Assembly: GCF_014837105.1 (NCBI RefSeq)
Contig: NZ_JACSPO010000001.1
Location: 1,183,662-1,247,661, forward strand
DNA: 64,000 nt
Direction: 5' to 3'
From: Oceanitalea stevensii
GTDB taxonomy: Bacteria > Actinomycetota > Actinomycetes > Actinomycetales > Actinomycetaceae
Part shown: positions 37,999-46,784 of the stretch, piece after piece
How positions within the stretch are numbered: the first letter of the stretch is position 1
How the letters are laid out: each line of letters starts with the position of its first letter
Translations under genes and position numbers: made by a program
Notes under the pieces: generated by a model
Database searches by the model: none
Seen by the model: the letters and a program-made list of their open reading frames with translations, nothing else
Told to the model about the DNA's origin: nothing

Positions 37999-39933
37999 AT
38001 GGGGCGCGGTAGCGTGCCGGGCGTGACCCGTCCCTCCCGCGTCCTCGCGGCTCTCGCGCTCGTCCTGGCGGGCCTCCTGCTCCTCCCCCCGGCCGCGACA
38101 GCGGCGAGCGGCGACGTCGTCCGGCAGCTCGACATCGCCATCGACATCCGCCCCGACGGGACGCTGGAGGTCACCGAGACCTACGACTGGGACTTCGGCA
38201 CGCGCGAGGGCCTGGGCCTCACCCGCATGCTCGACTCACGCTTCGACTACGCGCCCGACCCGGACAAGGTCCGCGTGTACGAGTACGGGGACTTCTCCGC
38301 CTCCAGCCCCACGGGCGCGCCCGCCGGGGTGTGGAGCACCGACGAGGGCGCCCGCGTCCGGGTCGACATCGGCGCCCCCGACGGCTCCGACGACCGCCGC
38401 AGCGGCCGGCAGACCTACGTCCTGAGCTACACCGTCGACGGCGCCCTCAACGCGATCCGCGACGACCCCGCCGTCCCCGACCAGGACGAGCTGTACTGGA
38501 ACGCCACCGGCCACGACTGGGACGTGCCCGTCGAGCAGGCGACCGTCACCGTCACCGGCCCGGCCGACGTCGTCGACCACGCGTGCTACGAGGGCGGCCG
38601 TGGCTCGACCGCCGGGTGCGCCTCCCTCGACGCCGACGGCGGGGAGGTGCGGGCCACGGGCGGGCCCCTGCCCTCGGGCTCCGGCATGACGGTCGTGGCC
38701 GCCTTCCCGCCCGGCACCTTCGCGGCCGTCGCGCCGATCCTCGAGGACCGGCCCGAGCCGTTGCTGTGGGCCGGCGACGGCGCCGCCCCCACCGCCGCCC
38801 GCTTCGTGCGGGACAACCTCGCGTGGCTCACCCCGCTGGCCCTGCTCGGGCCGGTGCTGCTCGCGGTGCTGCGCGTGCGGCGCGGCCGCGACCTGCACTT
38901 CGCCGACCTGCCGCCCGGGGTGCTGCCCACGCCGGGCACGACGCCGCGGGTGGAGGTGCTGCACGGCGACCCCGCCGTCGCCGTCCGCTTCACCCCGCCC
39001 GACGGCCTGCGCCCCGGTGAGGTCGGCGCCCTCGACGAGAAGACGGCGACGACGGCGCACGTCTCCGCCACGCTCATCGACCTCGCCGTCCGGGGCTTCC
39101 TCCAGATCCACGAGGCGGGCACGGGCTGGCGCGGCAGGCCCAACGACTGGCTGCTCGTCGCCACACCGGAGACCGCACGCGGGGACCTGCGCGACTACGA
39201 GCGCACGCTGCTGGAGAGGGTCTTCGCGGGCCGCAGCCAGGTGCGGATGTCCCAGCTGCGCAACACCTTCGCCGGCACGCTGCGCACCGCCCGCCGGCAG
39301 CTCATGGGCGGGCTCGCCCAGCTCTTCACCGGACGGGTCCGCGGCGGGGGCGGGTCGGTGCTCGTCCTCGTGCGGGTCGTCGTCGTCGGCCTCGTGCTCG
39401 TCACCTTCGGCGGTGGGATCGCCGGGGCGGCCGTGAGCGGACCGGCGACCATCGTCCTCGTCCTGGCGGCCGGCGTCGTCCTCGCCGCCTTCCTCCTGGC
39501 CTGGGGCCTGACGCGCCGGGCGAGGCTGCAACGCAGCCCGGTCGGCCGGGCCCTGCACGAGCAGTCACGCGGGTTCCGCCTCTACCTCACCACCGCGGAG
39601 GGCCACCAGCTGCGCTTCGAGGAGGGGGAGGACATCTTCTCCCGGTACCTGCCCTACGCCATCGTCTACGAGGTCGCCGAGCGCTGGGCCGGCATCTTCG
39701 CCCGGCTCGAGGCCCAGGGGCAGCAGGTGGCCGGGCCCACCTGGTACGTCGGGACGCACGGCTTCCGGGCCGGCAGCTTCACCACCCTCGGCAGCGCGCT
39801 GACCTCGTTCTCCTCCACCGCCGGCCGCACCCTGTCCTCGACCCCCGGCTCCTCGGGCGGCTCAGGCTCCCGCGGCGGGGGCGGCGGCTTCTCGGGCGGC
39901 GGGGGCGGCGGGGGCGGTGGCGGCGGCCGCTGA
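37999..39933 (+). CDS. DUF2207 family membrane protein
   Basis: The 644-residue protein has a signal peptide (LAALALVLAGLLLLPPAATAASG), an extracellular DUF2207 domain (IRPDGTLEVTETYDWDFG), a membrane segment near residue 280, a cytoplasmic middle part (TTAHVSATLIDLAVRGFLQI), a two-segment membrane hairpin, and a Gly/Ser-rich C-terminus ending in a long glycine run. The function is unknown. Start choice is uncertain: ATG 37999 or the in-frame GTG at 38023, both compatible with the signal peptide. Confidence 0.85.
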   Translation: MGRGSVPGVTRPSRVLAALALVLAGLLLLPPAATAASGDVVRQLDIAIDIRPDGTLEVTETYDWDFGTREGLGLTRMLDSRFDYAPDPDKVRVYEYGDFSASSPTGAPAGVWSTDEGARVRVDIGAPDGSDDRRSGRQTYVLSYTVDGALNAIRDDPAVPDQDELYWNATGHDWDVPVEQATVTVTGPADVVDHACYEGGRGSTAGCASLDADGGEVRATGGPLPSGSGMTVVAAFPPGTFAAVAPILEDRPEPLLWAGDGAAPTAARFVRDNLAWLTPLALLGPVLLAVLRVRRGRDLHFADLPPGVLPTPGTTPRVEVLHGDPAVAVRFTPPDGLRPGEVGALDEKTATTAHVSATLIDLAVRGFLQIHEAGTGWRGRPNDWLLVATPETARGDLRDYERTLLERVFAGRSQVRMSQLRNTFAGTLRTARRQLMGGLAQLFTGRVRGGGGSVLVLVRVVVVGLVLVTFGGGIAGAAVSGPATIVLVLAAGVVLAAFLLAWGLTRRARLQRSPVGRALHEQSRGFRLYLTTAEGHQLRFEEGEDIFSRYLPYAIVYEVAERWAGIFARLEAQGQQVAGPTWYVGTHGFRAGSFTTLGSALTSFSSTAGRTLSSTPGSSGGSGSRGGGGGFSGGGGGGGGGGGR

Positions 39934-39949
39934 GGACCCCGGACACGAC

Positions 39950-39985
39950 GACGCCGGCCGGCCCCCTGAGGGACCGGCCGGCGTC
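39950..39985. terminator. bidirectional hairpin between DUF2207 and GlsB-like genes
   Basis: Twelve-nt perfect arms GACGCCGGCCGG and CCGGCCGGCGTC frame a 12-base interior that can partly pair. The genes on both sides converge here. Confidence 0.75.
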
Positions 39986-39995
39986 GATGTCAGGC

Positions 39996-40262
39996 TCAGC
40001 GGCGCTTGGCGCTCTTGTTCGTGATGCCGAGGTACACGCTGATGAAGAGGATCGCGGCGACGATCGAGATCGCCCAGCGGATCCAGTCGATCCCGCCCGT
40101 GTCCTCCACGCCCAGCGCGCCGGCCAGCCAGTAGCCGGCGAGTGCGCCCAGCACACCGAGGATGATGGTCCACAGGATGCCGAGGTTCTGGTCGCCCTTC
40201 ATGAAGAGCCGGGCGAGCGCGCCGATGACGGCTCCGAAGATGATGAGACCAATGATCTCCAT
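39996..40262 (-). CDS. GlsB/YeaQ/YmgE family stress membrane protein
   Basis: The 88-residue protein has three hydrophobic segments with the family signature MEIIGLIIFGAVIGALARL, then GDQNLGILWTIILGVLGALAGYWL. It is a small transglycosylase-associated type membrane protein of unknown mechanism, linked to stress responses. ATG 40262 has an AAGGAA ribosome site. Confidence 0.92.
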   Translation of the reverse strand: MEIIGLIIFGAVIGALARLFMKGDQNLGILWTIILGVLGALAGYWLAGALGVEDTGGIDWIRWAISIVAAILFISVYLGITNKSAKRR

Positions 40263-40360
40263 GGCATTCCTTCCTCTCACTGGGCGCCGCCATTGGGGCG
40301 ACGCCGGGTGTTCGTCCGGAATCGTGGCACGGCCCCGCAGGGCCCGCACGCCGAGAGCCG

Positions 40361-41125
40361 TCAGGCCGGCTCGACGCCGACGGCGAGTGCCAGGTGGTCC
40401 GACACGGGCAGCCGGACCGCGCTCGCCTCGGTAGTGGCCCGCAGACCCGGCCCGGCGAGCACGTGGTCGAGCTGGCGCCGGGGCCGGCGCGCGTTGAAGG
40501 TGGGCGCCTGCGCGAGCCCGCGCATGCCGGTCACCCGGGCGGCGTCGTCGGGGCCCATGTTGAGGTCGCCGAGGAGGAGGTGGGGGCCGGGCAGCGTGCG
40601 CAGCGCCCACGCCGACTCCGCCAGCTGGCGACGCGCCACGGGCGGGGCGACGGACAGGTGCGTGCAGCCCACCGTCACGGGCCCGAAGGGCGCCTGGACG
40701 ACGGCGGCGAGCAGCACCCGCGGCTGGTCCAGCCGCACCTGGAAGCCCAGGCGGGTGTCCGCGGGCGCGACGCGGACGGGGCCGGGCCGCAGCGGCCGCA
40801 CGTGCCAGGAGCTCACCGGCCAGCGGCTGAGGAGGGCGACGCCGTAGCCGGAGTCGTCGGGCACGTGGGAGGGCACGGGACGGCGGCGCAGGCCCCGGGT
40901 GGAGCCGGCGAAGGCCGCAGCGAAGCGGTGCCAGCGGTAGCCGAGGGCCTCGGCGATGACGGCCGTCTCGTCGATGCGGCCGCTGCGCGCCTGGCCCTTG
41001 TCGACCTCCTGGAGGGCGAGGACGTCGCCGGGCAGGTCACGCAGCGCCGTCGCGAGCCGTTCCGCGGAGCTCGCGTCGCCCACGAGCGGGTGCCCGTGCT
41101 GGAGGTTCGACGTCACGACCAGCAC
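40361..41125 (-). CDS. endonuclease/exonuclease/phosphatase family protein
   Basis: The 254-residue protein keeps all catalytic elements of the EEP fold: SNLQHG, LALQEVDKG with the metal-binding Glu, GCTHLSV, LLLGDLNMG, QLDHVLAG and SDHLAL at the end. There is no signal peptide, so it acts inside the cell. Substrate class (DNA, lipid or small molecule) is not predictable. It is 10 bp from msrB on the same strand. Confidence 0.88.
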   Translation of the reverse strand: MLVVTSNLQHGHPLVGDASSAERLATALRDLPGDVLALQEVDKGQARSGRIDETAVIAEALGYRWHRFAAAFAGSTRGLRRRPVPSHVPDDSGYGVALLSRWPVSSWHVRPLRPGPVRVAPADTRLGFQVRLDQPRVLLAAVVQAPFGPVTVGCTHLSVAPPVARRQLAESAWALRTLPGPHLLLGDLNMGPDDAARVTGMRGLAQAPTFNARRPRRQLDHVLAGPGLRATTEASAVRLPVSDHLALAVGVEPA

Positions 41126-41135
41126 GGGCAGCCTC

Positions 41136-41558
41136 TCAGCGCTCCTCGAAGCTGAGCGCCACGGAGTTCATGCAGTAGCGGTCCCCGGTGGGGGTCTGCG
41201 GCGCGTCGGGAAAGACGTGTCCCAGGTGGGAGTCGCAGCGGGCGCAGCGCACCTCGGTGCGGACCATGCCCAGGGTGCGGTCCTCGAGGAGGGTGACCGC
41301 CCCGGAGTCCTGCGGGGAGAAGAAGCTCGGCCAGCCGCAGTGGGCGTCGAACTTCGTGGTGGAGCGGAACAGCTCGGCCCCGCAGCCGCGGCAGCTGTAG
41401 ACGCCCTCGCGGTTCTCGTGGAGGAGCTCGCCGGTGCCCGGCCGCTCCGTGCCTGCCTCGCGCAGGACGTGGTACTCCTTGGGCGAGAGGCGCTCGCGCC
41501 ACTCCTCCTCGCTGAGGGCGACCTTGGTGAACGCCACGCGCTGGTTCTCGGTGCTCAT
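41136..41558 (-). CDS. msrB: peptide-methionine (R)-S-oxide reductase
   Basis: The 140-residue enzyme repairs oxidised methionine. It has [11 protein letters not shown], four zinc-binding cysteines in two CxxC pairs (SCRGC and RCARC) and the catalytic cysteine in [13 protein letters not shown] 41558 gives the usual family length. It probably shares a transcript with the EEP gene downstream. Confidence 0.95.
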   Translation of the reverse strand: MSTENQRVAFTKVALSEEEWRERLSPKEYHVLREAGTERPGTGELLHENREGVYSCRGCGAELFRSTTKFDAHCGWPSFFSPQDSGAVTLLEDRTLGMVRTEVRCARCDSHLGHVFPDAPQTPTGDRYCMNSVALSFEER

Positions 41559-41590
41559 GTCCCCATCTTGCGCCTCGCTCGGCCGGGAAG

Positions 41591-42121
41591 TCACGTCGAG
41601 GCGTCCTGGAGTGACTCGACGAGCACCTTGCCGAATACGTGCGTCACGTAGGGGTTGTCCTCGTCGCGCTCGACCGGCTCGTAGCCGCTGGCCCGGTAGA
41701 GCCCGCAGGCCTCGACGAGGGACTCGTTGACGCCGAGCAGGACCCGCCGCCCACCGAGGGAGCGGGCGCGGTTCTCCAGGGAGCCGAGGAGGAACCTGCC
41801 GAGCCCGCGGCCGCGGACGTCCGGCTTGAGCCACATCCGCCGGATCTCCACGACGCCCGGCTCGAGCACGTGCACCGCCCCGAAGCCGACGACGGTGCCG
41901 GTGGCGATCTCGCTGAGCAGCATGAAGTCCCCGCGCGGCGGGGTGACCTCGGCGGGGTCCGCGGCGTCCGCGAAGGACGGGTCGATGTCGAGGCGGTGGC
42001 TGAGCTCGGCGAGGTAGGAGCGCACCGCGTGCGCCGCGGCGTCGCTGCCGGCCTGCCCCTCGAGGACCCGCACCGGCGGCACCCCCGCGGCGCGGCGTGC
42101 CCGGCCTGCCGTTGCTCCCAT
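41591..42121 (-). CDS. GNAT family N-acetyltransferase
   Basis: The 176-residue protein has one GNAT domain: [20 protein letters not shown] is the acetyl-CoA loop and [11 protein letters not shown] the C-terminal strand. The N-terminal [15 protein letters not shown] is common in amino-acid-type GNAT enzymes, but the substrate is unknown. ATG 42121 is preferred to much longer frame extensions. It is divergent from the PfkB gene over 57 bp. Confidence 0.88.
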   Translation of the reverse strand: MGATAGRARRAAGVPPVRVLEGQAGSDAAAHAVRSYLAELSHRLDIDPSFADAADPAEVTPPRGDFMLLSEIATGTVVGFGAVHVLEPGVVEIRRMWLKPDVRGRGLGRFLLGSLENRARSLGGRRVLLGVNESLVEACGLYRASGYEPVERDEDNPYVTHVFGKVLVESLQDAST

Positions 42122-42178
42122 CGGCACAGTGTGCACCTTCCCCCTGCGCCCTGTCCTGCGCGGTCCTAGGCTCACGCC

Positions 42179-43159
42179 ATGGAGCAGCAGTCGGCGCACC
42201 GGCCCAGGCTGTGCGTCCTCGCGCCCACGCCCCTCCTCATGGTCGAGGTCGAGCCGGGTGAGGACGAGGACTACGAGCACTCCGCCGACCTCCACCTCCA
42301 TCCCGGTGGCCAGGGCCTGTGGGTGGCGCGGATGGCGATCTCCCTCGGCGCGGAGGTCACCGTGTGCGGGCCCTTCGGCGGTGAGGTGGGCGCCGTGCTC
42401 GCCCACATGCTCTCGGAGGAGAAGCTCACCGTGCGGGCCGTGCCCTACAACGCGGGCAACGGCGCCTACGTCCACGACCGCCGGGGCGGGGACCGCGCGA
42501 CGCTCGCGCACATGGTCCCGCCGCAGCTGACCCGCCACGAGCTCGACGACCTCTACGGCACGGTCCTCGTCGAGGCGCTCGAGTCCGACGTCCTCGTCCT
42601 CACCGGCGCCGAGCCGGACAGGGTGCTCCCGGCCGGCTTCTTCTCCCGCCTCGTGCGGGACGTACGCAGCGTGGACAAGCCGATCGTCGCGGACCTCTCG
42701 GGCGACGCCGCGAAGGCCGCCGCCGCCGAGGGGCCCACGGTCCTCAAGATGAGCCACGAGGAGCTGCAGGCCGCCGGCCTCACCACCGGGGACTCCGTCG
42801 AGGAGCTCCAGGCGGCGGGCCGGAGGCTCGTCGAGCAGGGCGTCGGGGCGATGCTCATCTCCCGTGCCGGGGAGCCGACGCTCCTCGTGACCATGGAGTC
42901 CACCCGGCTGCTCGTCGGGCCCGTCGTCACGCCCCTGGACCACCGCGGTGCCGGGGACTCGATGACGGCCGGGGTGGCCGTCGCGCTGGGGCGCGGTGCG
43001 AGCGTGGGCGAGGCCGCCCGCCTGGGAGCCGCGGCCGGGGCCCTCAACGTCACGCGTCGCGGGCTGGGCACGGGCCGGCGCGAGCAGATCGAGCGCTTCG
43101 CGGACCGCATCGGGATCGAGGTCGTGCCCTGGGACGACCGAGGGAGGGCTGAGGCGTGA
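42179..43159 (+). CDS. PfkB family carbohydrate kinase
   Basis: The 326-residue kinase shows the PfkB N-terminal signature region [32 protein letters not shown] and the C-terminal [17 protein letters not shown] with the catalytic aspartate. It resembles 1-phosphofructokinase and tagatose kinases, but the sugar substrate cannot be fixed. It overlaps surE as GTGA and both form one operon. Confidence 0.9.
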   Translation: MEQQSAHRPRLCVLAPTPLLMVEVEPGEDEDYEHSADLHLHPGGQGLWVARMAISLGAEVTVCGPFGGEVGAVLAHMLSEEKLTVRAVPYNAGNGAYVHDRRGGDRATLAHMVPPQLTRHELDDLYGTVLVEALESDVLVLTGAEPDRVLPAGFFSRLVRDVRSVDKPIVADLSGDAAKAAAAEGPTVLKMSHEELQAAGLTTGDSVEELQAAGRRLVEQGVGAMLISRAGEPTLLVTMESTRLLVGPVVTPLDHRGAGDSMTAGVAVALGRGASVGEAARLGAAAGALNVTRRGLGTGRREQIERFADRIGIEVVPWDDRGRAEA

Positions 43160-44031
43160 GGGTCCTCGTCACCAACGACGACGGCATCCGGTCACCGGGG
43201 CTCGTCGTGCTCGTGCACGTCGCGCTCGAGGCGGGCTGCGACGTCGTCGTCGCCGCACCGCACCGCCAGTACTCGGGAGCGAGCGCGTCCCTCACCGCGC
43301 AGGAGGTCGACGGGCGCCTCGCGCTCGTCGACGCCCGGCCTCCCGGCCTGCCCGACGGCGTGCCGTCCTTCGGCGTCAAGGCCGCCCCCGCCCTCATCTC
43401 CTTCGTCGCGGCCTACGGCGCCTTCGGGGAGCGCCCGGACCTCGTGCTGTCCGGGGTGAACCTCGGCGCGAACACGGGGCGCGCCACGCTCCACTCCGGC
43501 ACGGTGGGCGCCGCGCTCTCCGCGGCCACCCAGGGCATCCCCGCCCTGGCGGTGTCGATCGCCTCCGCCGAGCCCCAGCACTGGGACACCGCCCGGCTCG
43601 TCACCACGCACGCCTTCGCGTGGCTGCGCGAGCAGGGGCCGGACGAGGAACGGGTGCTCAACGTCAACGTGCCCGACATCCCGGCCGACCAGCTGCGCGG
43701 TCTGCGCCCGGCGCGCCTGGCAAGCTTCGGTGCCGTCCAGGCGCGGGTGCGGGAGAAGGGGAAGAACTACGTCACGCTCACCTACTCGGGCGTGGACGCC
43801 GAGGACGAGCCCGGCTCCGACCACCACCTCCTCAGCCGCGGGTGGGCCACCGCGACCCTCCTCACCGCCCCCTACGACGACCCCGGCGAGACCGGGCTCC
43901 CGGCCTTCACCGGGCGCGGCGCGGCGCCGGTGGCGGTGGACGTCGGTTCGGGGACGGTGATGAGCGCGAACGACGACCTGCCGAGCGGGGAGATCACCGA
44001 GGAGCAGGTCGAGGGCTCGGCGACGCGCTGA
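43156..44031 (+). CDS. surE: 5'/3'-nucleotidase SurE
   Basis: The 291-residue protein has the SurE metal-binding VTNDDG at residues 5-10, YSGASASLT, and SGVNLGANTG. It is a cytosolic survival-protein phosphatase acting on nucleoside monophosphates and some polyphosphates. Its GTG start overlaps the stop of the PfkB kinase gene. Confidence 0.95.
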   Translation: MRVLVTNDDGIRSPGLVVLVHVALEAGCDVVVAAPHRQYSGASASLTAQEVDGRLALVDARPPGLPDGVPSFGVKAAPALISFVAAYGAFGERPDLVLSGVNLGANTGRATLHSGTVGAALSAATQGIPALAVSIASAEPQHWDTARLVTTHAFAWLREQGPDEERVLNVNVPDIPADQLRGLRPARLASFGAVQARVREKGKNYVTLTYSGVDAEDEPGSDHHLLSRGWATATLLTAPYDDPGETGLPAFTGRGAAPVAVDVGSGTVMSANDDLPSGEITEEQVEGSATR

Positions 44032-44057
44032 GCCCTCGGTCCCGCCTCGGGTGACCG

Positions 44058-44615
44058 TCAGTCCTCCGCGAGCGCCTCGCCCTCGGCCGGCGCCCCGGGA
44101 CGTGCACGACGGCGGTTCTGCACGGCCATGGCGACGGCACCGACGAGCAGCCCGCCACCGCCACCGACGACGGCCCCCTTGACCATCGAGCCGAGCGCCC
44201 CGGAGCCGATGTCGACGGCGGGCAGGTCGATGAGACCGTGGCCTGTGAAGATCGTGCAGGCGAGCGCCGCGAGGACGACGGCGAAGCCGCCGAACACGAT
44301 GGCGCCGGTGGTGCGCTTCATCGCCGGCTCGGCGCGGAAGGCGAGCTCGCTCACGTCCACCCCTCGCCGGCCGGCGTACCAGATCGTCGCCCAGCTCTGC
44401 AGGCCGACGACGAGCATCAGCAGCACGGGGAGCAGCAGCTGCCCGAGCAGTGCCGTGACGACCGCGATGCCGATCGAGACGTAGCTCGTGAGGGTGTAGC
44501 CGAAGGTGGTGGCCTCCATGAAGACGGCGCGCTCGCGCTCGTCGCCGTAGCTCGCGCTGTCCAGCGCCATGAGGCGGGCGGCTGCCCGGTCCCGGGCTCC
44601 GTGGGTGCTCGTCAT
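44058..44615 (-). CDS. four-segment membrane protein linked to an XRE regulator
   Basis: The 185-residue protein has four hydrophobic stretches (about residues 42-60, 62-80, 108-128 and 140-165) and a basic C-terminal end. I recognise no family. Its start overlaps the stop of the XRE regulator gene as TGATG. Small XRE regulators paired with a membrane protein in this way are widespread, suggesting that the regulator controls this protein. Confidence 0.7.
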   Translation of the reverse strand: MTSTHGARDRAAARLMALDSASYGDERERAVFMEATTFGYTLTSYVSIGIAVVTALLGQLLLPVLLMLVVGLQSWATIWYAGRRGVDVSELAFRAEPAMKRTTGAIVFGGFAVVLAALACTIFTGHGLIDLPAVDIGSGALGSMVKGAVVGGGGGLLVGAVAMAVQNRRRARPGAPAEGEALAED

Positions 44616-44863
44616 CGTCGTGCCTCTCCTGTGGTGGTGTCCTCGTCCTGGCCGAACAGCTCCTCGACGGTGGAGCCGAGCGCGCGGGCGACCCGCAGCG
44701 CGAGATGGACCGACGGCGCGTAGTCGCCCTGCTCGACGGCGATCACCGTCTGCCGGCTGACACCGACGGCCGTGGCGAGCTCGGCCTGCGTCAGGCGCTG
44801 CTCGCGTCGGCGCCGGCGGACGGGGTTGTCCGTGCCGCTCGGGGCGACGGCTCGTGGGCTCAT
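44612..44863 (-). CDS. small XRE-type transcriptional regulator
   Basis: The 83-residue protein is a single HTH domain: [47 protein letters not shown], followed by the typical VEELF end. It resembles the short YozG-like regulators. The transcript appears leaderless, with a TAACAT -10 element six bases before the ATG, and TTGACA-type palindromes upstream are likely its own operator. Confidence 0.9.
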   Translation of the reverse strand: MSPRAVAPSGTDNPVRRRRREQRLTQAELATAVGVSRQTVIAVEQGDYAPSVHLALRVARALGSTVEELFGQDEDTTTGEARR

Positions 44864-44869
44864 GCCCCG

Positions 44870-44899
44870 ATGTTAAGGACGCTTGACATGCCATGTCAA
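44870..44899 (-). promoter_or_regulatory. leaderless promoter of the XRE regulator
   Basis: On the coding strand TTGACA (44894-44899), an 18-base spacer and TAACAT (44870-44875) form a near-consensus promoter. Only six bases separate the -10 from the start codon, so the mRNA should begin at or next to the ATG with no ribosome site. Confidence 0.7.
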
Positions 44900-44935
44900 G
44901 GCTGCTTGACACGCAGTGTCAAGGTCCGTTGACAC
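44883..44935. promoter_or_regulatory. operator array: TTGACA-type half-sites at 23-bp steps
   Basis: A perfect 17-bp palindrome TTGACATGCCATGTCAA starts at 44883, a near-perfect one TTGACACGCAGTGTCAA at 44906, and a half-site TTGACAC at 44929. The three starts are exactly 23 bp apart. The first palindrome contains the -35 of the XRE promoter, and the third reaches the end of the CDF gene. Confidence 0.75.
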
Positions 44936-44937
44936 GG

Positions 44938-45846
44938 TCAGTCGTGGAGCCGCACCTCGGTCGCCTTGTGGCCGCGCGGCTCCAGCTGGAGCGTGGAGTG
45001 CTCGACGTCGAAGTGGCCCTCGAGGCAGTGCTGCAGCGCGTCGAGGACCACGCAGAAACGGTCCGGGTGCAGCACGCCGTCCTCGACGACGACGTGCGCG
45101 GAGACGACCGGCACGCCGGAGGTGATCGTCCAGGCGTGGAGGTCGTGGACCGTGACGACCCCCTCGACCTCGCACATGTGCTCCCGCAGCTCGGCGAGCG
45201 ACATGTCCTCCGGCGCCCCCTCGAGCAGGACGCGGGCGACGTCGCGCAGGAGGAGCAGCGCGCGCGGGACGATGAACGCGCCGAGCGCCACGGAGGCGAC
45301 GGCGTCGGCCTGCGTCCAGCCGGTCACCGCGATGACGGCCGCGGCGACGAGCACCGCCACCGAGCCGAGCAGGTCCCCGAGCACCTCGAGGTAGGCGCCA
45401 CGGACGTTGAGGCTCTCCCCCCGCCCACCGCTGAGCAGCCACAGGGACACGAGGTTCGCGACGAGCCCGACCGTGCCGACGAGCACCATGAGGCCGGTGC
45501 GGATCTCCGGCTCCGTCCCGAACCTCCCCACGCCCTCGACGATGACGACCACGCCGACGACGAGGAGGATCGCGCCGTTGACGAGCGCCGCGAGGATCTC
45601 CGCCCGCTGCCAGCCGAAGGTCCACCTCCCCCGCGCGGGACGGGAGGCGATCCACGTGGCCGCGAGCGCCAGGCCGAGCGCGGCCGTGTCGGAGAGCATG
45701 TGCCCGGCGTCGGCGAGGAGGGCGAGCGAGCCGGACAGCCACCCGCCGACGGCCTCGACCACCATGACGGTGGCGGTGACGAGGAAGGCCGCGAGGAGCC
45801 GCGAGCGGTGCGCCGCGGCGGCGGTGTGGTGGTGGTCGTGGGGCAC
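44938..45846 (-). CDS. cation diffusion facilitator family metal exporter
   Basis: The 302-residue protein has a His-rich start (PHDHHH), six membrane segments and a cytoplasmic C-terminal domain. The metal site in TM2 is DAGHMLSD (His49, Asp53) and in TM5 EVLGDLLGS. ZitB-type zinc exporters have His at the first position of the TM5 site; here it is Glu, which may alter metal choice. It starts with GTG, one base after the zincin-like gene. Confidence 0.9.
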   Translation of the reverse strand: MPHDHHHTAAAAHRSRLLAAFLVTATVMVVEAVGGWLSGSLALLADAGHMLSDTAALGLALAATWIASRPARGRWTFGWQRAEILAALVNGAILLVVGVVVIVEGVGRFGTEPEIRTGLMVLVGTVGLVANLVSLWLLSGGRGESLNVRGAYLEVLGDLLGSVAVLVAAAVIAVTGWTQADAVASVALGAFIVPRALLLLRDVARVLLEGAPEDMSLAELREHMCEVEGVVTVHDLHAWTITSGVPVVSAHVVVEDGVLHPDRFCVVLDALQHCLEGHFDVEHSTLQLEPRGHKATEVRLHD

Positions 45847-45847
45847 G

Positions 45848-46207
45848 TCAGCCCCAGCCGAGCTCGTGGAGGCGCTCGTCGTCGATGCCGAAGTGGTGGG
45901 CGATCTCGTGGACGACCGTGACGGCGACCTCCTCGACCACCTCCTCGGCGCTCTCGCACATGCGCAGCGTGGGTCCCCGGAAGATCGTGATGCGGTCGGG
46001 CAGGGAGCCGGCCGCCCACCAGGAGTCCCGCTCGGTGAGCGGGGTGCCCTCGTACAGCCCGAGCAGGTCGGGGTCGCCCGCGTCGGCCGGCGGCTCGTCC
46101 TCGACGAGGACGACGACGTTGTCCATCTGCGCCGTCAGCTCGGGGGGCACGAGGTCCAGGCCGTCGCTGACAGCCTCCTCGAACTCCGCGCGGGACATCT
46201 CGACCAT
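45848..46207 (-). CDS. zincin-like metallopeptidase family protein
   Basis: The 119-residue protein belongs to the small actinobacterial metallopeptidase family with the zinc motif VHEIAHHFGIDDERL (HExxHxxGxxD) at the C-terminus. The N-terminal part carries VVVLVEDEPP and LLGLYEGTPLTERDS, typical of the family. The physiological substrate is not known. ATG 46207 is used; another ATG three codons in (46198) is possible. Confidence 0.9.
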   Translation of the reverse strand: MVEMSRAEFEEAVSDGLDLVPPELTAQMDNVVVLVEDEPPADAGDPDLLGLYEGTPLTERDSWWAAGSLPDRITIFRGPTLRMCESAEEVVEEVAVTVVHEIAHHFGIDDERLHELGWG

Positions 46208-46282
46208 GGCCCCATCATCACCCAGGCCACCGGCACCCCGGCAGGCGATCCGAGGACGTGCCGCAGACCACACCCAGGCGTT

Positions 46283-46312
46283 TTGCTCCTACGCCGTTCT
46301 TCCCCCTATGCT
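46283..46312 (+). promoter_or_regulatory. promoter of the tRNA-Glu-Asp-Phe cluster
   Basis: TTGCTC (46283-46288) and TATGCT (46307-46312), spaced by 18 bases, stand about 45 bp upstream of tRNA-Glu. This is the best vegetative-type promoter in the gap. Confidence 0.55.
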
Positions 46313-46356
46313 TATGGAGGTCTTGGGGCGCCTCGGCGTCACGGGCGTCCGAACGG

Positions 46357-46429
46357 GCCCCCATCGTCTAGCGGCCTAGGACCCCGCCCTTTCACGGCGG
46401 TAGCACGGGTTCGAATCCCGTTGGGGGTA
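46357..46429 (+). tRNA. tRNA-Glu (anticodon TTC)
   Basis: The 73-nt cloverleaf has acceptor GCCCCCA pairing with TGGGGGT, an anticodon loop CTTTCAC within a CCGCC/GGCGG stem, and the standard TTCGAAT T-loop. CCA is not encoded. Confidence 0.97.
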
Positions 46430-46472
46430 CGAACCAGCACGACAAGCAGTACAGCAGGAAGCCTTACCACAA

Positions 46473-46546
46473 GGCCCCGTAGCGCAGTTGGTTAGCGCGC
46501 CGCCCTGTCACGGCGGAGGTCGCGGGTTCAAGTCCCGTCGGGGTCG
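46473..46546 (+). tRNA. tRNA-Asp (anticodon GTC)
   Basis: The 74-nt cloverleaf has acceptor GGCCCCG pairing with CGGGGTC, anticodon loop CTGTCAC and T-loop TTCAAGT. Discriminator G73 is the identity base expected for tRNA-Asp. Confidence 0.97.
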
Positions 46547-46551
46547 CGGCG

Positions 46552-46583
46552 GAAGGCCCGGTCAGAGTTCTGGCCGGGCCTTC
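46552..46583 (+). other. hairpin between tRNA-Asp and tRNA-Phe
   Basis: Thirteen-nt arms GAAGGCCCGGTCA and TGGCCGGGCCTTC with one G-T-type exception frame a six-base loop. It may separate or process the tRNA transcripts. Confidence 0.55.
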
Positions 46584-46591
46584 GCACTCCA

Positions 46592-46664
46592 GGCTCTGTA
46601 GCTCAGTTGGTAGAGCGTTCGACTGAAAATCGAAAGGTCACCGGATCGACGCCGGTCGGAGCCA
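46592..46664 (+). tRNA. tRNA-Phe (anticodon GAA) with A54 in the T-loop
   Basis: The 73-nt cloverleaf has acceptor GGCTCTG pairing with CGGAGCC, anticodon loop CTGAAAA and T-stem ACCGG/CCGGT. The T-loop reads ATCGACG, so position 54 is A and not the nearly universal T. All stems are intact. Confidence 0.95.
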
Positions 46665-46671
46665 CACACAG

Positions 46672-46700
46672 AAGAACCCCCGCCTCGTGCGGGGGTTCTT
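46672..46700 (+). terminator. intrinsic terminator of the tRNA cluster
   Basis: Perfect 12-nt arms AAGAACCCCCGC and GCGGGGGTTCTT around CTCGT are followed by CGTTTTT. This is the only classic T-tract terminator on the plus strand here. Confidence 0.92.
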
Positions 46701-46784
46701 CGTTTTTCCGCCCGCGTGGTGGGGCCGGGACGGGCGAGGGCCCCGCACCTGGGCGGGGCGGGGCCCCGCTCGTGCCCTACCCGG

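Noticed and set aside
46357..46664. Integration site at the tRNA-Glu-Asp-Phe cluster
   Set aside because: The cluster is followed by its own terminator and a native secreted enzyme gene; there is no direct repeat of a tRNA end.
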